Source: Girardinichthys multiradiatus
Taxonomy: Eukaryota; Chordata; Actinopteri; Cyprinodontiformes; Goodeidae
DNA: 64,000 nucleotides
Assembly: GCF_021462225.1 (NCBI RefSeq)
Contig: NC_061795.1
Coordinates: 3,735,001-3,799,000, forward strand
Reading direction: 5' to 3'
The notes under the pieces were generated by a model. That model was given only the letters and a program-made list of their open reading frames with translations. It was not told the DNA's origin and made no database searches. Shown in pieces: positions 43,390 through 54,680 of this stretch; the first letter of the stretch is position 1, and every line of letters starts with the position of its first letter. The translations under genes and the position numbers were made by a program.

Positions 43390-45010
43390 ATCAGCTATAT
43401 ATGAAAGAAATATAACATTAATCATTTGTAAAGCATGAATACAAAGAATGAAGTGATGGTTTTGCAACTGTGTTTTAAAGTGAATGCTGAAAGCTGCAGA
43501 ATGAAATGTGTAATACTGTGTAAAGTTTAAAACTGAGCAGATTAGGGAAAGAACTGTAGGAAGATAAGGAGTGACGAGAGCCGGCTGCATGCTGACAGCG
43601 ACGAGAGGAAGGGAGGATGCGACTACAGACCAGCGTGGCTATTTTTGGGCATCTCCAAGGCTGAGAAGCAGAATCAGTAGGTCACAAAGACCATGACTAA
43701 AGTATTGAGCAATGATCAAGAAGCTGAGTTGAAAAGGTTGCGCAATAACTAAGAAGCCTAATAAGGGCCTGACCAGTGAAGGCATCAAGCGCTATAAAAA
43801 CAATGCTGAGAGCAGAAACAGGGTTGTTTCCTCGCAGAAGACCAGCGAACAAGATCGGACGGAGAAAATAAGCTTGGATGGAAAAGGAACAGAGACACAG
43901 CCCCACTTATCGATTGCATTACAAGAGGATCAACCCGTGAGCCCAGAAAGGACTGTGCCTCAAAATTAAGAATCTGATTTCATCTAAAGCCTTTTTATCC
44001 AGACAACAGAAGTGAACTTGATCGGTGAACAGCTGATTGCTCTAAGTTTCAGGCTTCTGGAAGTCCTGAATCAACCTCATTTATGTCTCCGGGTTTCCTT
44101 CAACTCTTCAGCCTCTGGAAACTACTGTCTTCGGAGATATATGACAACAAAGATCCTGTTTAACCATCAAAGCCTGGAGCATCAGTGCCTGCCACTTAAA
44201 GGAAGAAAACTGAAGATTAAGTCGTTTTCCCTTCAAGAAATCACTTGTTGTTACCAGAAGAATTCTTCTCCATCAGGTGCATGGATGAGCCTCCGTCTCC
44301 AAAGCCTCTTCAAACCCACTAGTTTCAGCATCAGGGGAAGACAGGTTGAGTTGATTGATTCATTTCTATTATTGAAATTATTTTGTTTTGCTGAATTTAA
44401 GCTGTTACTGACCCCTGCAAAATCATTACTAATTAAAGAAAGCATATAAAATTCTAGTTAAATCGTGGACATTCAATTATTGAGTTACCTTATTTTTTGT
44501 TGGTGGTAAAAAGTCTTGTTGCCTGGTTCCAAGATATTTTAGGAGGTTTTTATAGGTTGCCTTAGCCAATTTTGTTAAAACAGCGCCCTTGGGGCTCGTG
44601 CAGAGCCACTAAAATTAACCTAGCCCATATACCAAGAGCCAGTTGTAAATTAGGGAATGAGCAGCCGTGAACAAAAGTGACTGTCGAAGGTGTGAATGAC
44701 TGCGAGAGGCTACTCGGTCACCCGGACCTCCAGTTGAAGAAGGGCGAGACTTTTGGATGGAGGCTGTCAGAGGCTAGGCGAGTCATTTCCCGACACCAGC
44801 TTAAACAGGACTTTCAGTAAACCTGCTTAGTAAGGCCTTTCAGGTTTAGGGAAGTCCGGACCCGTTGGATGGAGAGCTGGATTGAGCAATCCCTTTAGAA
44901 ATGGGGAAGTAGGAGGGAGGGGTTAGCTCATCGGACAACGAAACTATCAGCAAGTAGCCCAGGCAGAGTTTCATTGTTGGAAAACTAACATGAGCTGAAG
45001 AGGTTAAAAT
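43390..45010 (+). mobile_element. Candidate retroviral-type LTR and leader with lysine-type primer site
   Basis: A TATA box (TATAAAA, 43,793-43,799) is followed about 630 bases later by a polyadenylation signal ATTAAA (44,432-44,437) and about 145 bases further by ...GTTAAAACA|GCGCCCTTGGGGCTCG (about 44,582-44,597). The last resembles the tRNA-Lys(1,2) site TGGCGCCC...GGGGC, with four bases replaced by one. A long leader follows to the L2 at 45,010. The outline fits a long LTR with a big R region, as in foamy-like or other retroelements. No coding part remains, and the LTR start cannot be placed. Confidence 0.35.
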
Positions 45011-45030
45011 TTGAAGATATAAAAACTTGG

Positions 45031-45764
45031 ATGACGTTAAATTTTTTGCTTCTAAATTCAGACAAGACAGAAGTTGTCGTCTTTGGTTCGGAGTCTTTAA
45101 AAAAGAAACTGCTTAGTCAATCACTTAACCTGGATGGCATTAAATTGACCTCTGATAATAAAGTAAAAAACCTTGGTGTTATTTTTGACCAGGACATGTC
45201 ATTTAAATCCCATATTAAACAGGTTTCTAGGATTTCCTTCTTTCATCTCTGGAACATTGCCAAAATTAAAAATATCCGGTCCAGGAGTGACACTGAAAAA
45301 CTAGTCCATGCATTTGTTACTTCAAGGCTGGACTATTGTAATTCGTTACTATCAGGATGTCCACAAAATGCAGTTAAAAGCCTTCAGCTGATTCAAAATG
45401 CTGCAGCAAGAGTTCTGATGAAAATTAAAAAGAGAGATCATATTTCTCCTATTTTAGCTTCCCTTCATTGGCTCCCTGTTAAGTCCAGAATAGAATTTAT
45501 AATTCTCCTCCTCACATATAAAGCCCTTAATGATCTAGCTCCATCATACATCAGAGATCTGATTGTTCCATATGTTCCTAACAGAGCACTTCGTTCTCAG
45601 ACTGCAGGTTTACTGGTGGTTCCTAGAGTCTCTAGAAGTAGAATGGGAGGCAGATCCTTTAGTTATCAGGCTCCTCTCCTGTGGAACCAGCTCCCAGTTT
45701 TAGTCCGTGAGGCAGACACCCTGTCTACTTTTAAGGCTAGGCTTAAAACTTTCCTTTTTGATAA
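45031..45764 (+). pseudogene. L2 reverse transcriptase, C-terminal part
   Basis: An open stretch with LNFLLLNSDKTEVVVFG, NLGVIFDQDMSFKSHIKQ, SRLDYCNSLLSGCPQ, LQLIQNAAARVL, LASLHWLPVKSRIEF and the C-terminal end LKTFLFDK. This is the thumb/C-terminal region of L2-type ORF2, with no stop over about 245 codons. The catalytic YADD core and the endonuclease are missing because of 5' truncation. The frame continues to 45,891 only by chance, through the inverted tail. Confidence 0.9.
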
Positions 45765-46455
45765 ATTCAATTCAATTCAGTTTATTTATATAGCGCCAAT
45801 TCACAACACATGTTGTCTCAAGGCCCTTCACAACAGTCAGGTACATACATTCCAATTAATCCTAACAATTGAACAGTGCAGTCGGAGTTAGCTTTTTATT
45901 CAAATTGGATAAAAAAGTTTTTCTATCTAAGGAAACCCAGCAGATTGCATCCAGTCAGTGACTTGCAGCATTCCCTCCTCCCGGATGAGCATGTAGAGAC
46001 AGTGGACAGTCACTGGCGTTGACTTTGCAGCAATCCCTCATACTGAGCATGCATGAACCAGGCTCAGTGTGAGCAGCCATCTGCCACGTCCGACTGGGGG
46101 TTTAAGAGAACAGAGCAGAGACACAAAAAGAACACAGAAGCACTGATCCAGAAGTACTTTCTATGGGAAGGAAAAGTAAATGTTAATGGATGTAGCTCCT
46201 TTAGTCACCTAGAAAGAAAGAACAGATAAACTCTGAGCCAGTTTTCAAGGTTAGAGTCTGAAAGAGAGCACATATAATTAGTTACAGTAAAAGTTCAGTC
46301 AATTTCCATGTCTAGGAGAGAGAAAGGGTTAAACACTAAAAGACAGGGCTATGTGGATCATCGGTAGAGGGTGAACATTAAGTTGTTGCCAGCAGAAGCT
46401 CGGACGATTCCCCTCTCCAGAAAGGTGTCACAGGCAGACACAGAGCCAGGCCAGG
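45765..46455 (-). mobile_element. Inverted, 5'-truncated L2 tail inside L2 copy c
   Basis: Reverse complement of 46,941-47,699: the end TTCAATTCAATTCAGTTTAT at 45,765 matches the (TGAAT)n end, and GCCAGGCCAGGTGTAGCTT at about 46,437-46,455 matches 46,941-46,959. The host L2 resumes in GATAAA/TATAAA context on both sides, so a short target duplication (ATAAA) is possible. A separate insertion of a truncated L2 is more likely than a local inversion, because the host tail is still complete downstream. Confidence 0.85.
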
Positions 46456-47699
46456 TGTAGCTTATAAAGCTTATAGTTAGAGTGGCTTAGTTTATCCTGA
46501 GCTATCTTCCTTATTTTTTTACCTCCATCTTCTTCCCTCCCTGTTGGTTGGAGTAAGGGGGAGTCAAGTTTAGCCTAAACCGGCTCAGTTATGGTTGAGG
46601 TGCAAACACACCTGCTACCTGTATGACCCCTTCTCTTTTCCAACGGTTAAAATCAGTCTGACAGAGGGAGGTATCCCAATCATTGTGGTTTTTAGTATAA
46701 CAATGATCATCAGTGGGACACTTTGTGAGGTGCCTTGAGACGACATTGTTGTAAATAAGCGCCATTTAACTAAATAATCTGAACTGAAACTATCTGTGTA
46801 GTCATGCTGCTATAGGCTTAGGCTGCTGGAGGACATAACGACCACTTTCACCCTCTTCGCTACATTCTCACACTACTCCAATTTTGCTTTGTTTGCTGTT
46901 ATTTCAGCTTTTAACCTTGTTCTCTCTTTTCTCTTCCTAGAAGCTACACCTGGCCTGGCTCTGTGTCTGCCTGTGACACCTTTCTGGAGAGGGGAATCGT
47001 CCCAGCTTCTGCTGGCAACAACTTAATGCTCACCCTCTACCGATGATCCACATAGCCCTGTCTTTTAGTGTTTAACCCTTTCTCTCTCCTAGACATGGAA
47101 ATTGACTGAGCTTTTACTGTAACTAATTATATGTGCTCTCTTTCAGACTCTAACATTGAAAACTGGCTCAGAGTTTATCTGTTCTTTCTTTCTAGGTGAA
47201 ATGACTAAAGTAGCTACATCCATTAACATTTACTTTTCCTTCCCATAGAAAGTACTCCTGGATCAGTGCTTCTGTGTTCTTTTTGTGGCTCTGCTCTGTT
47301 CTCTCAAACCCCAGTCGGTCGTGGCAGATGGCCGCTCACACTGAGCCTGGTTCTGCTGGAGGTTTCTTCCTGTTAAAAGGGAGTTTATCCTCTCCACTGT
47401 CGCTACATGCATGCTCAGTATGAGGGATTGCTGCAAAGTCAACGCCAGTGACTGTCCACTGTCTCTACATGCTCATCCGGGAGGAGGGAATGCTGCAAGT
47501 CACTGACTGGATGCAATCTGCTGGGTTTCCTTAGATAGAAAAACTTTTTATCCAATTTGAATAAAAAGCTAACTCCGACTGCACTGTTCAATTGTTAGGA
47601 TTAATTGGAATGTATGTACCTGACTGTTGTGAAGTGCCTTGAGACAACTTGTGTTGTGAATTGGCACTATATAAATAAAACTGAATTGAATTGAATTGA

Positions 47700-47837
47700 A
47701 AATTTGCCAAAGGTAATATCACCTGGCCAAAGGTGAAATGGAGTAACATCCCTCGACACCTTGGCTGCACCTAGAAATTATGTCCATAAAAGTTATGAAC
47801 AGAATCGGTGCAAAGGGCAACCTTGGCGGAGTCCAAC
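47700..47837 (-). mobile_element. Rex3: Rex3 copy E, part downstream of ERV2 target site
   Basis: The minus strand matches Rex3 copy B from 63,045 to about 63,130: [12 protein letters not shown] RT motif, FITFMDIISR region. The best match runs 47,837-47,745; then it fades towards the L2 tail. The 3' end of Rex3 is missing. The other part lies at 55,004-55,965. Confidence 0.8.
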
Positions 47838-48130
47838 TGTTAGGTATTATTTAGTCAACTCAGAGGTAAGAACGATACAGTCATAGTTACTTGTGACAAG
47901 GGTAGCCCACTTTGCAGTGAAACTACAAAGTTTTGACACCCTATCTCTTTATTTATATACACAATTCAACAGACAGTTCAGACAGGGTGTATGTGTGTGA
48001 GACGGAAAGGAGGCTGGTTCACACAGAGATAACAATGATCTCACACACACAGGGAGGAAGGCATAGTGCAGGTGCCTTGCAACCCAAGGTTTTTACATGA
48101 GTGATAACAAGTCCTCACACCCATCCAACA
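47838..48130 (-). repeat. ERV2 3' LTR (293 bp)
   Basis: Sense direction (minus) TGTTGGATGGG...ACCTAACA. It holds a combined TATA box and polyadenylation signal (minus TATATAAATAAA, 47,948-47,959). Identical by eye to 54,706-54,998. Confidence 0.96.
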
Positions 48131-48142
48131 GTCCCTCCTTTT
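48131..48142 (-). promoter_or_regulatory. ERV2 polypurine tract
   Basis: The minus strand reads AAAAGGAGGGAC directly before the 3' LTR, like ERV1. Confidence 0.8.
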
Positions 48143-48291
48143 ATCACAAGTAAAAACATTTAATATAAAAACGAGTAAGAAAAATACTTTGTATGAGCGA
48201 AAACCCACGGACGGTAAACAGATTATATTTTGTGGGAAATACTCATACGGCCCCGCCGCCCTCGGCGACCATTAAAAGTTAAATGTTGATT

Positions 48292-48642
48292 AATACTTGA
48301 AATCATAAAAATAAAATAATGATACTTGAAATCATAAAAATAAAAGAATGATACTTGAAATCATAAAAATAAAAGAATGATACTTGAAATCATAAAAATA
48401 AAAGAATAATACTTGAAATCATAAAAATAAAAGAATAATACTTGAAATCATAAAAATAAAAGAATAATACTTGAAATCATAAAAATAAAAGAATGATACT
48501 TGAAATCATAAAAATAAAAGAATAATACTTGAAATCATAAAAATAAAAGAATAATACTTGAAATCATAAAAATAAAAGAATGATACTTGAAATCATAAAA
48601 ATAAAAGAATAATACTTGAAATCATAAAAATAAAAGAATAAT
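48292..48642. repeat. 29-bp minisatellite, 12 units, inside ERV2
   Basis: The unit is ACTTGAAATCATAAAAATA plus AAAGAATGAT (29 bp), repeated 12 times from 48,295 with exact spacing. Units differ almost only at GAATGAT versus GAATAAT, plus one early variant. It lies between the env start and the 3' LTR, where the rest of env would be. Purely AT-rich; not a CRISPR array. Confidence 0.97.
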
Positions 48643-48867
48643 ACTTAATGAAAACAGTGAAACATAATAAAGGAATTAAAAAATCTGCCCTGTTTATGTC
48701 ATCAATGTACTTTTTCTCATTTCACTTAAGCAACAACTTCTTTCGATTTTCTGCTGTAAGGTTATTTTATGAAATACAATGTATGAGTACACTCAGGCTT
48801 TTGATGTGATTTATTTACAACATGTCATCATAATCGTCCCCTTCATTTTCGTGCATTTCTACCTGGT
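48643..48867. other. ERV2 residual sequence between env start and minisatellite
   Basis: AT-rich, no coding frame; env SU and TM are not detectable here. Confidence 0.5.
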
Positions 48868-49086
48868 TCAGTGTTGCATATGCCACCATGAACAATACCA
48901 GAAATTCTGTAGGAATGGATGTGCGTCATGTTCTTCCGTCAGTGTTCTGAGATGGGTCCCGTCTGATGTCCATCTCTTCTGGTTCGGTATCACCTCCTGT
49001 GGATCCTGCTTTAGATAGAGAAAGAGTCCTGCTACCAGAATTAAGCTCAGGCTTATCAGTCCTGTCCACATGTTACAGAGAGCCAT
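48868..49086 (-). pseudogene. ERV2 envelope N-terminal remnant
   Basis: The minus-strand frame begins MALCNMWTGLISLSLILVAG, with a hydrophobic core that fits a signal peptide or anchor, followed by a polar stretch. After 72 aa it stops. It sits just downstream of integrase, where env starts in ERV1. It has no detectable SU or TM, so no functional envelope. Confidence 0.5.
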
Positions 49087-49164
49087 TTTATAATTGGGCG
49101 CAGATCAGCTGTTTTCTTCACCGGTTTGAGACGCTGGGCCATCTTTGAACCCGGACTTCCTCTG

Positions 49165-49860
49165 CTACCCCGTCGGTTGATCTGGCTCCTGTAACGGCAA
49201 AACTGGCTTACAGTGGCTTTTATGGATCCAGGAAGGCCTCTCTGCTATTTTCAGAGCTGTGGGCGTTGTCAGGAGTATTTGAAACGGCCCTTTCCACCAA
49301 GGAGTGCTCCAATCCTTCCGGTGGAGTGTCTTAATCAGGACCAGGTCTCCAGGCCTCATTCTGTGGGATAGGAGCAGAGATTATCGGCAGACCACTGGAC
49401 ATTTGTTCTTCTTTTGTCTGCAACATTTTATTCATCCACTCAGCTAATGAAGGTTCCTGTTGTGCTTTCTCTATTTCATTCATGTCAGAGGGCAGAGAAA
49501 ACGGTCTGCCATGTACTATTTCTTTGAGAATACAAATTCACATCAGCAACTTGGTGTCACGTGATCTCAGACTCAGAATATAGTGGGTGGAGCCATACAA
49601 TGATGTACAGTAGGTGGCAAATGGAGTAAGACCAGTTTGATTTGGAGTTATTCTCATCCATAATTAACCAGGGATAGGCATTCGGGCCATGGCCTCCCTG
49701 TTTCTTCCATTGTTTTCCTTAATCTTTAACTGAAACCCTAATGCATTAGAACTTAGATCTATTAATTTATTTACAAAATGAGTTCCATTATCTGACCTTA
49801 TAATCTGTGGGATACCATATGTGGGGAAGAAATGTGTCACTAGGTTCATCTATTACAACT
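49165..49860 (-). pseudogene. ERV2 integrase remains
   Basis: The core block FPTYGIPQIIRSDNGTHF (about 49,829-49,776) holds the second catalytic Asp of the D-D-35-E triad. A C-terminal 64-aa frame (49,359-49,165) has [12 protein letters not shown] and [18 protein letters not shown], the SH3-like DNA-binding end of class I retroviral integrases. Between them the frame is broken and the segment with the catalytic Glu is lost. It aligns block for block with ERV1 integrase but is better preserved. Confidence 0.85.
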
Positions 49861-50159
49861 AGGCAATATTTCTTCCCCCGTGTTTGCAACAAATTATGCA
49901 TGATCTGCAAAAATGATTTGCATAGTCAGAAATATTTATAGTGTAGCATTAATGCTTTACCAGATGTGACATATTCCCCCCTTGACACGTGGGTCTTCCC
50001 AATGTGTCACTGTAGCCGCTGTGTAGTATAACTTTTATGGGAGGATTGGTTTATCTTCTATCTGATAGATGTCATCTTTTTTCTGTGCTCCTCTCTTTAG
50101 CCAGGCCTTTATTTCTGTCTTGGGTGCTGACTGTTGGGCGTCTTTCAGCACGTCTGTGT

Positions 50160-51060
50160 CTATAAATAGCAGATCTGACATTTTCTCTTTAATAGGTTGA
50201 AATGAGTTAGTTCTGTCCCTGATGATGTTTTAAAACCTCTATTTTGCCAAATCTTAGCATGGTGATGTACTGATCCGAACACGTATTGGCTGTCTGTGTA
50301 TATAGTAAGTATTTGTCCCTCATGTAATTCACATGCTCTTACTACAGCATATAATTCTGCTGTTTGGGCTGAGCATGTATTGGGTAGAGATTTAGCTTCT
50401 ATTATCCTATCGATGGTTGTTATTGCATAACCAACTCTATTCTTTCCATATTCATCTTTAGATGATGAGCCATCTACAAACACAACACATGAATCTGGGA
50501 TAAGGGTTTGAGAAATGTCTTGTCTGGGTTTGGTGTCTTCTTCAACTTTTGCTTTATAAGAATGTGGTTTTCCATCTTCTGCAGTAGGTATTAGAGTACT
50601 TGGATTTAAAGGGCACATCTTTTTAGAGTTATGTTTGGCTGTGATAATAATAGCGATGTCAGTGTGATATGTCTTGCATGTAGCGTCAGGTGCTTCTCTT
50701 AATATTCCTGACTTCAACATATCTTGTATTACTGGCTTAGTATCTTCTTCAGCTTCTGGCTTTAAGGGGTATTGGCGGACTAATGGCCTTTTTTCAGATA
50801 TTAGTTTAACCTTGTATGGTGGGAACCCCTTTATAAGCCCTACATCAGTTGATGATTGGGACCATAGTTCAGGTGGGACAGCAGCTAGGACAGGATGCAT
50901 GTTGCTCTCTTTGCTCTCAGCTAAACCCTGTATTTGTCCCTCTGCCTCATCTAAATGTATCCTTGGATGGACTTTGACTATCCACGCCAGAATGAGCTTC
51001 CAGATTCCTGTATTAGGATCTACCTTTGACAGTGTCAGTGCTGTTCCTGCAGAGGTTTAA
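50160..51060 (-). pseudogene. ERV2 pol remnant: RT start fused to RNase H by deletion
   Basis: The 246-aa frame (50,900-50,160) starts with the RT entry region (VPPELWSQSSTDVGLIKG, then RPLVRQYPLKPEA and IQDMLKSGILRE). It then jumps into RNase H: the Asp in VVFVDGSS, the Glu in AQTAELYAV and the Asp in TIYTDSQYVFG are all present. The RT palm with the YxDD catalytic motif is absent, so an internal deletion has removed most of RT while keeping the frame open. Upstream (to about 51,060) a degraded frame may be protease/RT linker. An RNase H-like fragment could be translated, but DNA synthesis is not possible. Confidence 0.88.
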
Positions 51061-52960
51061 AGCCTCTGTTTTTCCAAATTCTTATTATTCTTTTTTATCA
51101 TATTTTATAAAGTAAGTCCTTATTACATTTAAAAATGAGATCACTATTTTTGGTAGTTGCTATTATTATAAATAATGCTTGGTTTAGTTCTTATTAAAAA
51201 TAAAAAATAAAAACTCACTCACTGATGAACACAAAAAATGAAGGGCATATTATATCTTATAATCTTAGTTTATCTTACCCAGTTTTATAGATACAACATA
51301 CAGTTTCAGTCAGCTTTGTATTTAGTTCAAGTAACTAAAGTTTGTTTCAATTAACTAAAGTTTTCTCTATTTCAGTCCAGTCCAGTAATTCTGTTAAGGT
51401 TCATTTCATCTTATGTTAAGTTTGAGTCTAATTCAATCATTTTGAACCTGACTGGAAAAAGTCTAAACATCTGTTAAAATCTTTTTGTTTTACCATAGAG
51501 AACTGACCTAATATTATTATGGTAATGTTGAGGACTCTAATTTTTACATAACATGAAACAGACATTTATTTCACAAAAACAGAAAGTCAAACACAGACAT
51601 TTGGCCACATGAAAGTTTAAATAACCTGTTTGTACAAGAATTGTGAAAAATTGAAGACAGATCTATGAACTTTCTTATGGTTATCAGTATTTTCAATACA
51701 GGTAGAACCTTTGCCATCTTTATATGATTTTTCGAAAAAGAGTCTGGAAACCTTATTAAGATATAAGTTTGGCAAAGATCATCAGAACATCAGACCTTTA
51801 TTAGCGCTTTTAAGGTCCCTCAAAGATGCATTACAATGAAATCAGTCATTCCCATTCACACACATTCACACACTACTTACTTATTTTTCTGTCAGAGTAA
51901 TTTTTATTTGCAAAAATTTGAACATAATTTGACTTCTATTATTCTTAAAATGCACATTGTTTCCTCATAACCCCTTTTGTTTCCACTAGGTCTGTTTTGA
52001 ACGCTTCAATTCTTTTTTTTTTTTATTCACCAAGAATCAATAAGGTGGTCTTAGTGGGTCCACCTTAAAGGTGTTATCTGTTGGGTGTCATGTTATCATT
52101 GTCAGGTCAGTGAGGTTCATAAGTCAGTCAGAACCTTGGTCATTTGTTCTGTGCACATAATGTTTCATAGATTCAGCCTATGATTAGTCAGCAAAACTTC
52201 CACCTATAGGAGAAAAATTGATTGTTAATGAATGAGCTGCATTTCCTAGGAACACTGTCTTCCTCCTGGATGAGCATCACCTGTTGAAAAACTTTCATCA
52301 TTGTTTGTTTCACATATTCAATCAGATCTTTATATTATACCAGTAGGTGAAGTTGTTAGTATCTCATGTAGACTGACATATACTGTTGCATTTGGAGAAG
52401 ATCTCAGATTAAATAAACTTAGTTAGAGCTTCAATCCAGGTTCATTTTGTGTCTGCAGACTTTAGCCAATTTTTCTTTTCTTTTTTTTTTTATACATAAA
52501 GAGCAAGATTCAAAACATTTTCAAAAGGCAGATTGTGGCAGAATGTAGACAAAATAACATTCAAACACACAATCACCATATTAAAAGGCTCTACTTCTAG
52601 AGAATCACTAAACTTCTGAGGTCCGGTTTTGGCCCGCGGACCTTGAGTTTGACACATGCAGGGTAGAGTTACAATTTTTTTTTTTTTTCAGACCTTTCAG
52701 CAGAGACAGGCTTAGTTTTATCTTTGTTTTCAGGCAGCTGCATCTCTTTGTCAAGGTCGTTTCACAGAGCTGAAATTTAACTTCTCTCAAAGAGGAAAAA
52801 TCAAGAATGCACACAATCTGAGCCAAATATGGAATTATTTCCCTGTAAAATGAATCTTTTGCATTTTATCATGATATTGTTAGTAGTATAACACCATAGA
52901 ATGATTTTTAAAGCACCTGTTTCTCACTAATGCTTGCCTACAAAATCTTTTACTCTCAGA
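51061..52960 (-). other. ERV2 non-coding block between gag and pol, shared with ERV1
   Basis: No coding frame. Segments align with ERV1 (see 26,638-28,640), for example CCAAGGTTCTGACTGACTTA and GACAATGATAAC, both conserved. Here the SINE and tail insertions of ERV1 are absent. Confidence 0.75.
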
Positions 52961-53039
52961 TTACTTCTTTAACAACATTCTGTTCTTCATTCTCTAGTCA
53001 TTGTTCACTGGGTTGTCCAGTTGGACAGTTTCCATGTTG

Positions 53040-53729
53040 TCCACATTGTCACCTCCTCTTTTAACTTCTTTTACCACGTCCTCTAAAACCATCTCTTAGT
53101 CTTTATAATTTGGGGCTACCTTGGTATTCTAACCTGGGATGGGTGGCGGTCCGCCCCCCCCCTTTATTTGTTTTCAGTTAAGCTGAAAGTTTTTTTCTGT
53201 GCTTTTCTTAAGGCCTCAGTATTATGGCTATGTCAGTTAAAAGCTGCTCTTATTGTTGTTTTTTTAATTCATCTTTTTGTTTTAATCTGTTTATCAACTG
53301 TGAGCACTCAGGGACTGAAAAGTCCCCTTTGAAATTATAATCTGGCAAGGTTTTTTATTGTCTCTTGAATCTTTTGAATGCATAATCTCCAGTTTAAGAT
53401 CCCCGTGTAGTTTTAGGATTTCAGTGATAATTAAGTTACCTGAAAATCCGTATTTTTATGCCATCGTGCACATATTTCTGTTAAATCAGAGCTTTTTCTC
53501 TGTTCTTCCCCCATTGTTCTTTGTTATTTTTCTCTTTTTAGTTTTCATTATTGCTAATTTTAGATCCCCTTGTAATTTTAAGACATCCTTTGTATCTAAT
53601 TTGCCCAAAAACCCATGTTTTTTATTTTTTATTCCATCTATGACAGATCATACCTGCTCCTTTTACATAGTTCTCCATAAACTTTACCTCCCCTTCTAAG
53701 TCAATTAGTTTACTTTGTTTCTTCCCCAT
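53040..53729 (-). pseudogene. ERV2 gag remains
   Basis: The minus-strand start codon at 53,729 opens MGKKQSKLIDLEGEVKFMEN. Gly2 suits myristoylation, and LEGEVKFM matches ERV1 LEGDVKFM. The first stop comes after about 35 codons. The tail region near 53,100-53,060 reads RDGFRGRGK, an Arg/Gly-rich nucleocapsid end as in ERV1. Several stops; no capsid can be made. Confidence 0.65.
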
Positions 53730-54680
53730 TATGTTTTATGTTAGTTTAATTATAGTATAAATGTCCCAGATAAAAGGTCACTGGCATGAGACTTTAAGGA
53801 GAGGACATTAACACGCCCTTCTACTGCGACTAATTCGCAGCGGTGTTAATTTTCTGGAATGAAATCCGACCTGAATCTCCAAAGTCACCAGTACGTAGTT
53901 TTAATCTGGGCAAAAGAAAACACAGGACTAGCAGAATCCTGCTATGATTCTATTAAAATGCTTAGTCCTCCATACACACACAACACAGTCACACAGTTAG
54001 TTTCAGGTACCTTGTAATTTTTCTAAGTTAACTTGGTGTTATTTTATGAGCTCAATTTACTCCGTTCTTTTTACTTGTATAGCGCTTATTCTATTCCCTC
54101 GCAGGGGAATAACCCTTAGTCGTTTTATTTGGCCCCCTTCTTGGCGGGGCCCTACCTTAATTTGTCACTATTCCTTTCACGGTGGAATAAAACCATCCCA
54201 ATGCAGCGTCCTTACCGGCGACGCACTACCAACGACTTTTAAGTACTTTTCTTCTTTTATTTATATAGCGCTTACTCTATTCCCTCGCAGGAGAATAATC
54301 CTCAGTCGTTTTCTTTAATCCCCTTCACGGCGGGATTGTACCAAATTTGTCACTATTCCTTTCACGGTGGAATAAAACCATTCGAATGCAGCGTCCTTAC
54401 CGGCGACGCACTACCAACGACTGTTAAGTACTTTTCCTATGAACTGTATTTTAAAACTGTCTCACCTCGGAGTTGACTTCTTGGTGACTCTGGACCCTGT
54501 GAGAGTCACCCCGCGCCGAGGAAGGCAATAACCCACTGGCCAGGTGTGAATTCACACACACCGGGACTTTCAGCCACTCCAGCTAATGGAGGCTGTGCAG
54601 CGGTGCTTCGCTCGACGTCAGGCTTCCCCCACGGATCCCAGAGTCACTGTTAAAGCAAAGAGAAATAAGGTTATTGAATT
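53730..54680 (-). other. ERV2 leader
   Basis: Non-coding leader between primer site and gag. It contains a donor-like GAG|GTGAG (54,466-54,461 on the minus strand) and the 186-bp tandem repeat. Confidence 0.65.
54068..54441. repeat. Tandem duplication in ERV2 leader (two 186-bp units)
   Basis: TATAGCGCTTATTCTATTCC at 54,078 recurs as TATAGCGCTTACTCTATTCC at 54,264, a period of 186. Both units share CACGGTGGAATAAAACCATTC-type and TTACCGGCGACGCACTACCA blocks. On the sense (minus) strand each unit has a donor-like CCGGTAAGG. Confidence 0.92.

Larger units (their letters stand above)
45012..47699 (+). mobile_element. L2-type LINE copy c with an inverted copy of its own tail inside
   Basis: 5'-truncated coding part 45,012-45,764, then an inverted L2 tail (45,765-46,455), then the L2 continues 46,456-47,699. 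The 3' end is CTTGAGACAACTTGTGTTGTGAATTG...ATATAAATAAAAC plus a (TGAAT)n tail at 47,681-47,699. It is the same family as copy a. The end abuts Rex3 copy E. Confidence 0.88.

Noticed and set aside
44582..44600. A tRNA-Pro primer site (TTGGGGCTCGTGCAGAG)
   Set aside because: The match to the proline site is poorer than to the lysine type, and several core bases differ.
45765..45891. Extension of the L2 frame beyond 45,764
   Set aside because: The codons come from the inverted tail insertion, not from the L2 protein.
48292..48642. Regular direct repeats that could suggest a CRISPR array
   Set aside because: The 29-bp units are contiguous without unique spacers, purely AT-rich, and lie in a vertebrate retroelement; it is a minisatellite.
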